In this document: one piece after another, positions 44,043-53,490 of the stretch
How the letters are laid out: every line of letters begins with the position of its first letter
Numbering within the stretch: position 1 is the first letter of the stretch
NCBI RefSeq assembly: GCF_014947265.1
Contig: NZ_JADCNK010000006.1
Span: forward strand, 124,001-188,000
Origin: Pedobacter sp014947265
Lineage (GTDB): Bacteria > Bacteroidota > Bacteroidia > Sphingobacteriales > Sphingobacteriaceae
Reading direction: 5' to 3'
DNA length: 64,000 bases
Notes under the pieces: generated by a model
Told to the model about the DNA's origin: nothing
Database searches by the model: none
Seen by the model: the letters and a program-made list of their open reading frames with translations, nothing else
Translations under genes and position numbers: made by a program

Positions 44043-44424
44043 CACTTATTACATCAAAACATTTAAAAAGGCTGTAAATCATAAATTTGCAGCCTTTTTA
44101 AATTTACAGGCATACTAAAAAGCATAATTGGTTCCCAAAGAAGATTTTGCGGACAGGGTGCGTGGCACCAAAGAATGGATTTCAGTGTAAAGTAAAAGTT
44201 CCGGCCAGCTGAGATTTTACACCTAACAGCAATACTAAAAAACAATTGCGGATAAGCTTCATAAATATATCAAGATAAAAATACGCCGCATATACCGTAA
44301 TGAATAAAAATTTGCTTTTTCTTAAATCTTTATGGAAATATCAGGGGCATGAAACAATAATGTTTCATGCCCCTGAAGGTGGTATCCGGCATTTTGTGGC
44401 CTAAGCAATAAGCCGTACTACCGG
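44043..44424. other. Gap between tRNA-Glu copy 1 and the GH30 gene: terminator and possible gene remnant
   Basis: 44066-44100 holds AAAAAGGCTGTAAA ... TTTGCAGCCTTTTT, a terminator for the first tRNA pair. On the minus strand a 26-codon frame at 44182-44262 starts MKLIRNCFLVLLLG and looks like a signal peptide followed by a stop, perhaps the remnant of a secreted-protein gene. A weak hairpin with GGGGCATGAAAC/GTTTCATGCCCC lies at about 44344-44374, downstream of the GH30 gene, and is probably its terminator. Confidence 0.5.
44344..44374 (-). terminator. Hairpin downstream of the GH30 gene
   Basis: AGGGGCATGAAAC and GTTTCATGCCCCT form a perfect 13-bp stem around AATAAT. No strong T-run follows on the minus strand (CTGATATTTCC), so its efficiency is uncertain. 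It lies about 50 bp after the GH30 stop. Confidence 0.55.
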
Positions 44425-45639
44425 TTAAAATTGGTGAAAGGTAGTAATACTTTTAGCAGGAAGCGTATACGTAAATCCACTACCTGAAACAGCAACTGAT
44501 CCTATTGAAGACATGTTTTCATTACCCGATGTGCGATGAATATTCAGTGAAGTAACACCACTAACATTAGCAACCGAAAAAGATTGGCTTACAGCCGAAG
44601 TGCCTGTATTAACAGCCACAATTACCAATCCACCTCCCCGGTAGGCCGTTAAATAAATGTTAGGGGTAGGATTATAGGTACAGGCAATTCTTTGTTTTCC
44701 TGGTCTTATCCATTTGGCAAACTGACCACCGGTGTAGCCGGCCTTGTAAATTGTACCACTTTGATTAACCAGGTTAACGCTTGCATCATTGTCATTAACC
44801 CACCAAAAGTAGTAAGCACTAAATTGGTTGTTCATACAATCATTAATGTTTTTAGCTAAAACTAAACAGTTATCCATATTGTCACGGCTATTTTCAACAT
44901 AGTATTCTGTCATCCAAATGCGTTTTCCTTTATTAAGTGCATTTTGGTGTACATAATTACCACCACCGTAAAGATGTCCTGAAACGTAAGAAATTTTAGC
45001 CACAGCGGTTGCATCGTTCAGTGTTGGGTCAGTATAGGTATCATTAAAATTAATAGCATCAGCACAAACAATGGGTTTGCCAATATTTGATCCGCCAGCT
45101 TTAATAATATCACGTATCTGAGATCCATCCAAATTTCCATCTTCCGAAGAACCATCAGGCTCATTCTTTATAGACACAAAATCACATTTTATGGCTGAAG
45201 CAGCACTACCCAGCCAATTGCAGAAATTAACGTACTGGTTAGATGGAATAGTATTGCCAGACCGGTAAGCGGTAGGTATTTTCCAGGGGCAGCCTAACAC
45301 TCTAGCGCCCCGGGCATGTGCCGCAGCGGCATTGTTCGTTTCATCTGTCCATGCATTATCCTGGTCGAAACGAACCCTTAACAAAGAAAAGCCAAGTGTA
45401 TTATAAAGTGCATCATTTTTAGCTGTAGTAAGCGTACCACACCACGCACTGGAAAAGCCAAGCCCATCAATGGTTTGATAATAGGTATTACCATCAATAG
45501 TTGCCGCCCCTTTTAACTGTGGTTCAATATTCTCTTCAATCTGCTTTTTTTCTTTATTTTCTTCAATTTGCTGTTTTTCTTTTGCACAGCCTTGTAGTAA
45601 AAATAGCGTAATAGCGATAACACAAATTTTAAATTTCAT
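44425..45639 (-). CDS. Glycoside hydrolase family 30-like lipoprotein (xylanase-type)
   Basis: 404 residues. Lipoprotein signal with lipobox LLQGC (C18), then a short charged linker with a duplicated KQ(Q)IEEN motif (about 22-38). The catalytic barrel (about 45-320) shows the acid/base glutamate in SIKNEPD (E160) and the nucleophile in IWMTEYY (E245). A C-terminal beta-sandwich follows (about 320-404). It resembles GH30 glucurono- or arabinoxylan endo-xylanases. Probably an outer-membrane-anchored polysaccharide hydrolase. It stands alone, with no SusC/D genes nearby, between two tRNA pairs. Confidence 0.85.
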   Translation of the reverse strand: MKFKICVIAITLFLLQGCAKEKQQIEENKEKKQIEENIEPQLKGAATIDGNTYYQTIDGLGFSSAWCGTLTTAKNDALYNTLGFSLLRVRFDQDNAWTDETNNAAAAHARGARVLGCPWKIPTAYRSGNTIPSNQYVNFCNWLGSAASAIKCDFVSIKNEPDGSSEDGNLDGSQIRDIIKAGGSNIGKPIVCADAINFNDTYTDPTLNDATAVAKISYVSGHLYGGGNYVHQNALNKGKRIWMTEYYVENSRDNMDNCLVLAKNINDCMNNQFSAYYFWWVNDNDASVNLVNQSGTIYKAGYTGGQFAKWIRPGKQRIACTYNPTPNIYLTAYRGGGLVIVAVNTGTSAVSQSFSVANVSGVTSLNIHRTSGNENMSSIGSVAVSGSGFTYTLPAKSITTFHQF

Positions 45640-46771
45640 GATTGTTTTTTTAGGTTTTTTAAAGGTAGATAGTCACTTATTTTGAATAAATCATATAAAG
45701 GTTACTTACTTGAATGTCCTCCTTTCTTTTAGTGTCTGCAATTTGGTTGAATAAAATATATTTGATATTTCTGCCTGGCTATCATTGGTAAATGATGTAT
45801 GTGAATATGTGTAATCGTTCATAACCTGTTTTATTTGAGATTACCAGCCTTTTAAAGGTTTTGGCTAAAATATCTTCGATTAAGCTTACGCAACAATTCA
45901 TTAACGCTATAACTGTAAATGTTTCCTTTTATTTTGTTACAATTTCCAAAAGGTCTCTTTTGGCATTGACTATTGAAAATGTTTACAACCTATGTATTTC
46001 TCTCGTAGATTGTTAGCTGATCTTATGCAATTGTTAAATCTGCATTATCATTATAAAACATTGTCTTATGCCAAACTATAAAGGACAGTTTTCAAACGCT
46101 GCATAATTTTACCACTCCATAAAAAAATACGTTTTGGCATTCTCTCAAAAGTATGTTCAAACAATAATTTACTATATAGCTAATATTAAAATACAAATAA
46201 TACATTTTTTATTACACAAATAATTTAAACAAATAATACATATTTCTCATCTCTAAAACTGGATACTTTTAAACTTAAAGCATATATTTTTTAACTAACA
46301 CAGGTAATTACGGATATCAAAATTATCGCCAAATGGATTGAATACACATAAAAGCCAAATTAACTATTGATTAGCAGTTCAAATGTATTGGCTTATCATT
46401 TTAGTATATGGCAATTTTTATTAAATTTTCAGTTCAAATGTTCAACAACCATTAACTCCAATCATCAGCACTCGAACAAATTAAAACATCTATAACTTAG
46501 CTTTTATTGTATTATTAATTATTCAAAAATTAATCCCCTATATAACAGTTTATTTAATGCCATTCTAAGTATAACTGAGGTTCACAAGAAATACTTTACA
46601 GTTGATGTGAAATTAAAATTATTCCGATGAGATTAAGATTGATAATCAATTGAGATGCAAGTTCTTTCTTTATTCCCTTTTACAACAGCAAAACAAAAGT
46701 CAGCCACAGCAAAAATAATTCACTATAAATCAAGCAGATAATTTAAAAATTCAATAAAACTTCGTGAAGCC
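45640..46771. other. AT-rich intergenic region upstream of the GH30 gene
   Basis: About 1.1 kb with no ORF of convincing length on either strand and no tRNA or riboswitch recognised. Composition is distinctly AT-rich (long A/T runs at 46180-46270 and 46480-46560). It may hold the GH30 promoter and decayed mobile DNA, but I see no diagnostic feature. Confidence 0.6.
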
Positions 46772-46802
46772 TTTTGAAAAGCAAAAATATTATATACCTT
46801 TG
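46772..46802 (+). promoter_or_regulatory. Candidate promoter of tRNA pair 2
   Basis: TTTTG (46772-46776), 18 bases, TACCTTTG (46795-46802), 36 bp upstream of the second tRNA-fMet. Like copy 1, the tRNA is preceded immediately by TATAGAG. Confidence 0.65.
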
Positions 46803-46838
46803 CACTCCTTCAAACAAAGAAAATTTGAAGCTATAGAG

Positions 46839-46914
<76 letters not shown>

Positions 46915-46944
46915 AAGAGTTGAAAGACACTCTAATTATTTAAT

Positions 46945-47016
46945 GGCCCGTTCGTCTAGGGGTGAGGACGCCAGATTTTCATTCTGGAAACAGGGGTTCG
47001 ATTCCCCTACGGGCTA
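46945..47016 (+). tRNA. tRNA-Glu (TTC), copy 2
   Basis: Identical to the copy at 43971-44042. The spacer from tRNA-fMet is 30 bases and contains a small hairpin (AGAGT...CACTCT). Confidence 0.95.
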
Positions 47017-47348
47017 CTGAGCCGCTTTACGAAAGTAGAGCGGCTTTTTTGATTAATAAGGAGTTGGATGAATTCCCTTGAATCAAGGGATCTTCAATAA
47101 TTCATTAAATAAATGAAAATCAATTAATTAAAATACTTTTCAGTACTCAGCTCCCTTACTCTACCAGGATGGGAATTTCGAACAAATGCTTGATGATCGG
47201 CAACAAGTATATCTTTCATTATGACCTCCATTATTAAACTTGTCCAAGTAGAAGAGGTAGTCGCTATTAAACGAAGTAAAAGATAAAAATTGGAGAAAAC
47301 GGATCAGCAGAAAAGAGCACAATAACAGATTTTGAAACACGCTTCCAC
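47017..47348. other. Gap after tRNA pair 2: terminator, no gene seen
   Basis: AGCCGCTTTACGAAAGTAGAG followed by CGGCTTTTTT (about 47020-47052) is a strong rho-independent terminator for the second tRNA pair. A small perfect hairpin TCCCTTG-AAT-CAAGGGA lies at 47074-47090. The rest, up to the Crp/Fnr gene's 3' end, contains nothing recognisable. Confidence 0.6.
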
Positions 47349-47930
47349 TTACTTTCTAAATGCTAAATTCTTTCTAATACGACTGAGCGTTTCAGGTGCA
47401 ATACCTAGGTAAGAGGCAATTAGGTTTTGTGGAATACGCTCAACAATCTTTGGATCTAATGCTAGCAGTTGCAAATATTTTTCTTCCGCAGTATGCGTAA
47501 TTGAACTCATCAATCGCCTCTCTTTGGTTACCAGGCTATTTTGGTAAAGAATCCGATAATAACGATCCATAATCGGCACTTCAATAGTGATGGCATCGTA
47601 ATCTAACCTAGAAATCAATAGCAGCTCTGATTCCTCAATCGCATCAATATTAAATACTGCCGGTTCGCTAGAAAGAAAGCTATTGAAATCAGATAGCCAC
47701 CACCCTTCCCATCCAAAAACACTCATGTGTGCATCGCCCTTTTCATCAATATTGTAGGTGCGTAATAAACCCTTAGCTACAAATGCGAGGTATTTACACA
47801 CATCTCCCTCTTGCAACAAATACTGGTGTTTCCTCAATCGCTTTTGAATAAAAAAAGTTTGTATGAGTTCTTTTTCTTTTTCTGTGAGCGAAACCTTTTC
47901 TTGAATGTGTTTAAAAAGAATATCGATCAT
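47349..47930 (-). CDS. Crp/Fnr family transcriptional regulator
   Basis: 193 residues. An N-terminal cyclic-nucleotide-binding-like domain (about 15-120; KHQYLLQEGDVCKYLAFVAKGLLRTY) is followed by a winged HTH (about 150-190; RIPQNLIASYLGIAPETLSRIRK). It has no FNR-type N-terminal cysteine cluster. Divergent from a reductase gene whose upstream region contains two FNR-like palindromes, which it probably binds (inference). Confidence 0.9.
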   Translation of the reverse strand: MIDILFKHIQEKVSLTEKEKELIQTFFIQKRLRKHQYLLQEGDVCKYLAFVAKGLLRTYNIDEKGDAHMSVFGWEGWWLSDFNSFLSSEPAVFNIDAIEESELLLISRLDYDAITIEVPIMDRYYRILYQNSLVTKERRLMSSITHTAEEKYLQLLALDPKIVERIPQNLIASYLGIAPETLSRIRKNLAFRK

Positions 47931-47996
47931 TTAGCTATTTAGGAACAAAGATACTTTTTCCAAACATAAATTCCCTGTTAAGGACTAAACAAAATC

Positions 47997-48033
47997 TTGA
48001 CTCAGATCAAGTTCATTATTTGACGCAGGTCAA
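47997..48033. promoter_or_regulatory. Two FNR/CRP-like operator boxes
   Basis: TTGACTCAGATCAA (47997-48010) and TTGACGCAGGTCAA (48020-48033) both match TTGAN-N4-NTCAA; the second has perfect arms (TTGAC/GTCAA). Centres are 23 bp apart, so both would sit on about the same face of the helix. They lie between the divergent Crp/Fnr gene and the reductase gene. Confidence 0.65.
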
Positions 48034-48084
48034 GAGCCTTTACAGTGAGCGATCCTAATTTTGGAGCAAAATAATTTAATCACG

Positions 48085-49152
48085 ATGAGTAAAATAGCAT
48101 TAGTAGTTGGAGCCAGTGGTATTGCAGGAGGTAATCTGGCAGAAAAACTAATTTCCAAAGGCTGGGAAACTTATGGCCTTGCCCGTAACCACAATTTAGA
48201 AAATAAAAACCTTAAATCTGTTGCGGCCAATCTACTTGATTTGCATAGCTTAAAACAGGCATTAAAAGATGTTAAACCAACACATGTATATATCGCTACC
48301 TGGATGCGTAACGATACCGAAGCAGAAAACATTCGGGTAAATAGTCTGATGGTCCGTAATCTTTTAGCGGCATTATCACACCATAATTCCGTTAAACATG
48401 TTGCTTTAGTAACCGGGCTTAAACATTATTTAGGCCCTTTTGAAGCTTATGCAAAAGAAGGATTTCTTCCAGAAACACCTCTCAGGGAAGAACATCCACG
48501 TTTAGAATTGGAGAACTTTTACTATGCACAGGAAGATGAGGTTTATGCAGCAGCTAAAAGAGACGGTTTTACCTGGAGTATCCACAGACCACATACGGTG
48601 ATTGGAAAGGCCGTCGGAAATGCGATGAACATGGGAACTACTTTAGCTGTGTATGCAAGTATCTGCAAAGAAACTGGTCGACCATTTATATGGCCAGGGT
48701 CCGCCGCACAATGGAGTGGCTTATCAGATGTAACTGATGCACGTGTGCTAGCCGAACACTTGATTTGGGCTTCCACTACCGAGCAAGCGCAAAACGAAGC
48801 TTTCAACATTGTAAACGGCGATGTTTTTAGGTGGAGCCGTTTGTGGAACCGTTTAGCAAACTACTTTAATATAACACCTGTTGGGTTTAATGGGCCAATT
48901 CAATCGTTAGAAAAAGAAATGGCTAAAGATGCTCAGGTTTGGTTAAAGATTGCTAAAAAATACAACCTAAAAGAGAAAGACTTAAGCCGATTAGCAACTG
49001 CATGGCATACCGATCTTGATCTTAGCAGGCCGATCGAAGTGATGACTGATATGTCTAAAAGCCGTAAACTTGGCTTCACCGTTTTCCAAAATACCGAAGA
49101 AAGTTTTTATGATTTGTTTGAGCAATTGCGTCTGGCGAAGCTTATACCCTAA
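48085..49152 (+). CDS. NAD(P)-dependent SDR-type reductase (PRISE / progesterone 5-beta-reductase-like)
   Basis: 355 residues from ATG 48085 (starts MSKIALVVGASG); a TTG start 24 bases upstream is possible. The Rossmann motif GASGIAGGNLAEKL is at 8-21. The conserved WSIHRPHTVIGKAVGNAMN and ALVTGLKHYLGPFEAY fit extended SDRs of the PRISE group that reduce enones. The family's catalytic Tyr is likely in ENFYYAQEDEVY. Divergent from a Crp/Fnr regulator, which probably controls it. Substrate unknown. A terminator (49253-49284) follows. Confidence 0.82.
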   Translation: MSKIALVVGASGIAGGNLAEKLISKGWETYGLARNHNLENKNLKSVAANLLDLHSLKQALKDVKPTHVYIATWMRNDTEAENIRVNSLMVRNLLAALSHHNSVKHVALVTGLKHYLGPFEAYAKEGFLPETPLREEHPRLELENFYYAQEDEVYAAAKRDGFTWSIHRPHTVIGKAVGNAMNMGTTLAVYASICKETGRPFIWPGSAAQWSGLSDVTDARVLAEHLIWASTTEQAQNEAFNIVNGDVFRWSRLWNRLANYFNITPVGFNGPIQSLEKEMAKDAQVWLKIAKKYNLKEKDLSRLATAWHTDLDLSRPIEVMTDMSKSRKLGFTVFQNTEESFYDLFEQLRLAKLIP

Positions 49153-49252
49153 ATTTTGATCATCAATAAAGAAACTCCACTATTCAGAATTTAAAATCGA
49201 AAATTCCTGTAAAGCTCCGAAAAAGTTAGAACAAACTCCCGTCCATGCTACG

Positions 49253-49287
49253 AAAGCCGCTTCTACCTGATGCGGCTTTTTTTTTGT
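49253..49287 (+). terminator. Terminator between the reductase gene and the ANL operon
   Basis: AAAGCCGC (49253-49260) pairs with GCGGCTTT (49272-49279), followed by a run of T on the plus strand. It serves the plus-strand reductase gene. The gap downstream of the convergent minus-strand operon shares it. Confidence 0.7.
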
Positions 49288-49329
49288 TTATTCCATCTAG
49301 AAAATGGATATGGAATTTGCCAATCAATA

Positions 49330-50493
49330 TCATACCCGATGATCAATAATCACAGGTGTTTTACCCGTAGTAGCATTAGTGTAAAGATTTAAATCACTAC
49401 CTGCTAATACCTCTAAGTTTTTCACCTGGTAACCAAATATTTCATAAAGCTGCTGAAGTTTTAGTTCAATATATTGTTCTTTGACCTTATCCATGAAGTC
49501 GGTTACCAGTAAAAATTTTATTCCCATATGTCCTTCACCAGGAACAATCTGGATCTGAAACCTTTCCACACCCGCTAAAACAATATTAAAATCATCCAGT
49601 TCGTAATTGCATTCATTAAACATAAACGACCGATGTTCCCGTCCTTTTAACTCCAGGTAGAGTTGCCTGTCAATATCAAGCCATTTACCTGTATCGCCGG
49701 TATTGTATCTAAAAACAGGGAAACGCTTCCGGAACAAATTGCTTACCAGCAAATTGCCATAACCATCAGCATCTGGAGCATGGATTTCAACAATCAAACC
49801 ATCAATTACCCTGAACAATGATGGCGATCGGCTATAATCGCACCAGGCCCATATCCCCGTTTCTGCAGAACCATATAAGGAATAGATCTGCCGGGTTCCG
49901 AAAACCTCCTCGAAAAGTTTGATGTGTGAGGATGGCAAAAACTCGCCACCAAATACAAGATTGGTGATGGACAACCTAAGCTGATGCTTTTTAAGGTATT
50001 GCGCAAAAAGGAATAATTTTGAAGGTGTACCCAGTAATAAATCGGGTTTAAAATTTAAAGCCATCTGGTAGGCATCTTCGTAGGGTAAACTGGCACTTGC
50101 TACCAGTGTGGTTGCACTGCAGCGCTCCAAAAGATCGTCCATAATAGCAGCTGTACGGTACATATCCATGTAACCAAACATATTGAGTGCAATGGTTGTT
50201 GGGGTAAATACCCCAGCTTGTTTTAGTGCGGCAGCAAGTGCTGCACGCTGTTCCAGATTTTCTACAATATCAACCGGAAAAACCAGCGGTTTTTGGGTAG
50301 ATCCGCCAGAACGCACCAAATAAACACCTTGTTTCTGGCTATGCAGGTCAAAATGATCATTTAACAGATTAATCAATTCCTTTTTACCTATTAAGGGGGC
50401 ATTTTGATAATTTTCGTGGTTAAGATAATAGGATTTGAAAAGCTCAGACTGCCTAACAATCTGATAGTATTGATTAAGGAGGGAATAGATCAT
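49330..50493 (-). CDS. Adenylate-forming enzyme, phenylacetate-CoA ligase (PaaK)-like
   Basis: 387 residues, shorter than most PaaK proteins (about 430). ANL motifs are visible in order: the phosphate-binding SGGSTQKP (62-69), YGSAETG (207-213), RYNTGDTG (262-269), GR hinge (284-285) and a C-terminal GK (TTGKTPVI) as candidate A10 lysine. It should activate a carboxylic acid as an acyl-adenylate; whether it then forms a CoA or amine product is unknown. Last gene of a four-gene operon; 9 bp after the glycosyltransferase gene. Confidence 0.8.
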   Translation of the reverse strand: MIYSLLNQYYQIVRQSELFKSYYLNHENYQNAPLIGKKELINLLNDHFDLHSQKQGVYLVRSGGSTQKPLVFPVDIVENLEQRAALAAALKQAGVFTPTTIALNMFGYMDMYRTAAIMDDLLERCSATTLVASASLPYEDAYQMALNFKPDLLLGTPSKLFLFAQYLKKHQLRLSITNLVFGGEFLPSSHIKLFEEVFGTRQIYSLYGSAETGIWAWCDYSRSPSLFRVIDGLIVEIHAPDADGYGNLLVSNLFRKRFPVFRYNTGDTGKWLDIDRQLYLELKGREHRSFMFNECNYELDDFNIVLAGVERFQIQIVPGEGHMGIKFLLVTDFMDKVKEQYIELKLQQLYEIFGYQVKNLEVLAGSDLNLYTNATTGKTPVIIDHRV

Positions 50494-50502
50494 TTTTAAA
50501 AT

Positions 50503-51420
50503 TTATCTTTTGATGAGCAGATAGCGAATGTATTTTGGCAAAAAGCTACGATAATGCCATAAAAACCGTGCTTTTTGGGTATTTGACGGCAAATTTTGCA
50601 GGGCGTGTTTATACCAGCGTTCACCGATCATGCCCATCAACAGGCGGTCGTGCTTATCTTTACTATTTACATACCTTGAAATTACCGGCGGCAATTCGAT
50701 TTGTTTAAAATGGCTATATTTTTTCCGCGAAAGGCTCCCCGGAACCTCGTTAACATGAAGATAACCTCCTGTTTGCAAAGCTATTTTACCTGGCACCGAG
50801 TTCAGTATTCCTTTTAATACCCGGTACCAAAAATCGATACCTTCATTTAATTGCGCTTCTGCCTGGTATTGGTTATTGGCGATCCATTTACTTTTTACGA
50901 TTACGTTGCTGCCAACCCCCATTATAAAATGTGGAGCGCTAACTGCCATCAAAGGATCTTTAACCAGGTATAGCTCTTTATCAAGCGGCTCCAGGTACTT
51001 TTTTAATGGTTCCAGATCTGGATATATTTCATTACCTGGCATAAAAGCGATATTGAGCACCATAAAATCGAGCTGATGCGCTTTAAATTCATGTGAAGCT
51101 ATTTCCAGCAGCTTTGGATGATATTCGTCATCAGCATCTAAAAAACTGACTAACTCACAATTGGTAGCGGCAAAACCAATATTCCGCGCATTACCCGGAC
51201 CTTTATTCTCGGTGAGTTCAATCACCTGTATTCTGCAATTACCGAAGCGGGAAATATGATCACGCAAAAAATCATGAACTATAGAAAGACTATTATCTGT
51301 ACTTAAGTCGTCGACAATAATCAACTCATCCGGCAGTTTACTTTGCCGAATGAGTGAATTTAACGTTTGGCTAACATAATCAGCTTTATTAAACAGGGGG
51401 ATAACGATGGCATGTGTCAT
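50503..51420 (-). CDS. Family 2 glycosyltransferase
   Basis: 305 residues, GT-A fold. Nucleotide-sugar region IPLFNKADYVSQTLNSLIRQ with DELIIVDDLSTDNSL, and the metal-binding DxD-type motif in FLDADDEYHPKLL (about 94). No transmembrane segments, so cytosolic. The acceptor is unknown. Its place between an ATP-grasp-like ligase and an adenylating enzyme, with 3- and 9-bp gaps, suggests glycosylation of a small molecule rather than cell-wall or O-antigen synthesis (inference). Confidence 0.88.
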   Translation of the reverse strand: MTHAIVIPLFNKADYVSQTLNSLIRQSKLPDELIIVDDLSTDNSLSIVHDFLRDHISRFGNCRIQVIELTENKGPGNARNIGFAATNCELVSFLDADDEYHPKLLEIASHEFKAHQLDFMVLNIAFMPGNEIYPDLEPLKKYLEPLDKELYLVKDPLMAVSAPHFIMGVGSNVIVKSKWIANNQYQAEAQLNEGIDFWYRVLKGILNSVPGKIALQTGGYLHVNEVPGSLSRKKYSHFKQIELPPVISRYVNSKDKHDRLLMGMIGERWYKHALQNLPSNTQKARFLWHYRSFLPKYIRYLLIKR

Positions 51421-51423
51421 GTT

Positions 51424-52656
51424 TTATGATGTAGACATCATTGCAGGAAAAATAACTCCCCTGCCCTGGTGAACATTCACCACACTTTCTGCCGAACCGC
51501 GGAACAAACCAGGGCCAAAAGACCGGTTATTGTAACATAGCAGCATCCCTACTAAGTTGATCAGGCTGTTCTCAGGGCCAGTACCGTATTTAAACCAGCG
51601 TTGGGGCACGTATTGCTGTATCATGTATTCAGGCCATTGTTTGGCGATAATATCAGACCAAACTGCAGCTTCACAATCACTTTTCACATACATATCGATA
51701 CCACGGCCACCACTGTTGCGCTTTAATACCCAGTTTAATGAAGAATTGCTCACCTCCATCCGTTTTTCGGCGGTATGCAAGGCATAAGTAGGTATTAAAA
51801 AAGAGCGTAAAAAGAGGTATTCTTCTTCAGAAAGGTGATCCCTCATAATCGCTTCATTATAAAGAACAGCAAGTATACGCTTATCGTGCACCAGGATTAA
51901 CGTACGCACATCGTTAAAATAATTTCCCTTATTGATGATCAATTTCAATACTTCAGGATCAAAATTACGCAGTTCTTCCCGATCCATTTCCAATATAAAC
52001 TGGTTAACAGCTTTGCCTTGCAACATTAATTCACCATTTTGGCAGCTTAGCTGATCAGGGCTTGCAGAAATATAATTCAAGCCCTGTTTACTGAATTCAT
52101 TTAACAGGTAAAATACCTCTGTACCCTTTTCTTTCTCGTGCACCAGCACGATAGGTTCATTGTTGTTAAACCGGTCAAAAATGGTGTTAATGAAGTCGCG
52201 CTGATGAGGAACAGCCTCCAATAAAGGCAAACTACTATCTTCAGAAATCACATTAAGGTAATAACTCAACATCCACCCATTAATTGGGTACCTTGCTCCT
52301 ATTTCGCAGATTTTAATACTGCCATCTTCTGCCTGCAAAAAATCTGGGCGGTACATACCCACTTCATATGGCTGCGCGTTTGCGATGCTCAAAATATTGT
52401 TCAGGTGCTCATCAAAATTATAGATTGCACGTATCCTTTCATCGGAAAAATAGGCCCTTACAACACTCGTTAATGCTTTGTTCAAAACCTGACACAGTTC
52501 CTCCATCCGCACAATTTCGTCACGGTTTACAGCAACTGGCACTGGAGAAAATGAATCGGCACCATTACAGGGTATTTCGCCGAGGTGTTTCATCAGCAAT
52601 TCATTCAGTGTTTCCCTGCTACAGATCGTCTGTTCTTCTATAAGTTCCCCCGTCAT
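51424..52656 (-). CDS. ATP-grasp-like ligase
   Basis: 410 residues. The N-terminal part contains MYRPDFLQAEDGSIKICEIGARYPINGW (102-128), as in pre-ATP-grasp domains. The C-terminal half shows the nucleotide-binding WVLKRNSGGRGIDMYV (309-324), YMIQQYVPQ (344-352) and a final GMLLCYNNRSFGPGLFRGS (370-388). Carboxylate-amine ligation is expected from the fold. I cannot place it in a named family; circularly permuted ATP-grasp proteins are an alternative. Second gene of the operon, 3 bp after the first. Confidence 0.65.
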   Translation of the reverse strand: MTGELIEEQTICSRETLNELLMKHLGEIPCNGADSFSPVPVAVNRDEIVRMEELCQVLNKALTSVVRAYFSDERIRAIYNFDEHLNNILSIANAQPYEVGMYRPDFLQAEDGSIKICEIGARYPINGWMLSYYLNVISEDSSLPLLEAVPHQRDFINTIFDRFNNNEPIVLVHEKEKGTEVFYLLNEFSKQGLNYISASPDQLSCQNGELMLQGKAVNQFILEMDREELRNFDPEVLKLIINKGNYFNDVRTLILVHDKRILAVLYNEAIMRDHLSEEEYLFLRSFLIPTYALHTAEKRMEVSNSSLNWVLKRNSGGRGIDMYVKSDCEAAVWSDIIAKQWPEYMIQQYVPQRWFKYGTGPENSLINLVGMLLCYNNRSFGPGLFRGSAESVVNVHQGRGVIFPAMMSTS

Positions 52657-52659
52657 AAT

Positions 52660-53490
52660 TTATGCCATTTCTTCATCAGACATCACCGGTTCTAAACTAG
52701 CGCTAATGGTTTCCATTACTGCTGCTTTTTTACTCAAATAATCGGCAACGATTTCTCGTAAGTCGTAATCAGCCAAATTAACATCCATCGCCTTAACATA
52801 ATAATTAACGGCATTTACGGCATAAAAGAAATGGTTTTTCTCAGTTGGTCCACAGTGTACAGTTATCCAGGCCAAAGTATGCTTAAGGGTATCTTTGTCA
52901 AAGCCAAAATCATCTTCCAGCCAACGCGTAAACTTTGGCAATATAAATTCCACTTCGCCATGAGTATAAATTTCGTGTACCAATGTGGTTAAAAGGCCAA
53001 TCAATAAATCTTTATTGCGCAACGAATTCTGGTCTTTCCAATATTTAAAAGCACGGGCACTTGGATCAAGGTATTGCCTCAGCAACCATCCATCATCGCC
53101 GCAGGTATTTGTGGCCATGGTATAGAATAGATCGGAATGTAATACTTTACCAACAACAGCCAGGTCTTCATCAACAATCCTGTTCAGGCTTGCTACCGAT
53201 CTGAAAAGCTGCGCTTCATCTGGCACAGGTATGTTTTTATGGATCAGCATCGTCATGCGGTTACTCAATCCGGCAACAGTAACCGCACTATTATTGGTTT
53301 GGCTCCAGCTATGAAAAAAAGGTTTAAGGTGATCCCTATCATGCAGAATTGCCGTAAGTTTCACAAAACTTTCTTCTATTGTTGCAAAATGTTCGGCCTG
53401 TTGAGGGAAATAGGCCAGGAGCTGGTGCTTCAATGGAGACTCTTCCATCCCTTCGAGCACAGGAATAATAACTGATAATAAATTTTTCAC
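52660..53490 (-). CDS. Alpha-helical protein resembling haem-oxygenase-like diiron oxidases
   Basis: 276 residues, all-helical, no signal peptide. Start is GTG at 53490, as no ATG is available upstream. Possible metal ligands fall in the order expected for haem-oxygenase-like oxidases: DED (107-109) with H118 in LHSDLF, then H172, E173, H177 and E179 in LVHEIYTHGEVEF, then H212, E217 and H220 in VHCGPTEKNHF. The spacing of the last group differs by one residue from the HxxxDxxH I recall, so assignment is tentative. First gene of the operon. Confidence 0.5.
   Translation of the reverse strand: MKNLLSVIIPVLEGMEESPLKHQLLAYFPQQAEHFATIEESFVKLTAILHDRDHLKPFFHSWSQTNNSAVTVAGLSNRMTMLIHKNIPVPDEAQLFRSVASLNRIVDEDLAVVGKVLHSDLFYTMATNTCGDDGWLLRQYLDPSARAFKYWKDQNSLRNKDLLIGLLTTLVHEIYTHGEVEFILPKFTRWLEDDFGFDKDTLKHTLAWITVHCGPTEKNHFFYAVNAVNYYVKAMDVNLADYDLREIVADYLSKKAAVMETISASLEPVMSDEEMA

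Noticed and set aside
44063..44245. 60-codon minus-strand ORF after tRNA-Glu copy 1
   Set aside because: Runs through a terminator hairpin and lacks any domain. The only suggestive part is a short signal-peptide-like frame (44182-44262), noted as a possible remnant.
44043..46838. Genomic island integrated at tRNA-Glu
   Set aside because: No integrase, no additional mobile genes and no attachment-site repeat beyond the whole duplicated tRNA pair; kept only as a possibility in the findings.
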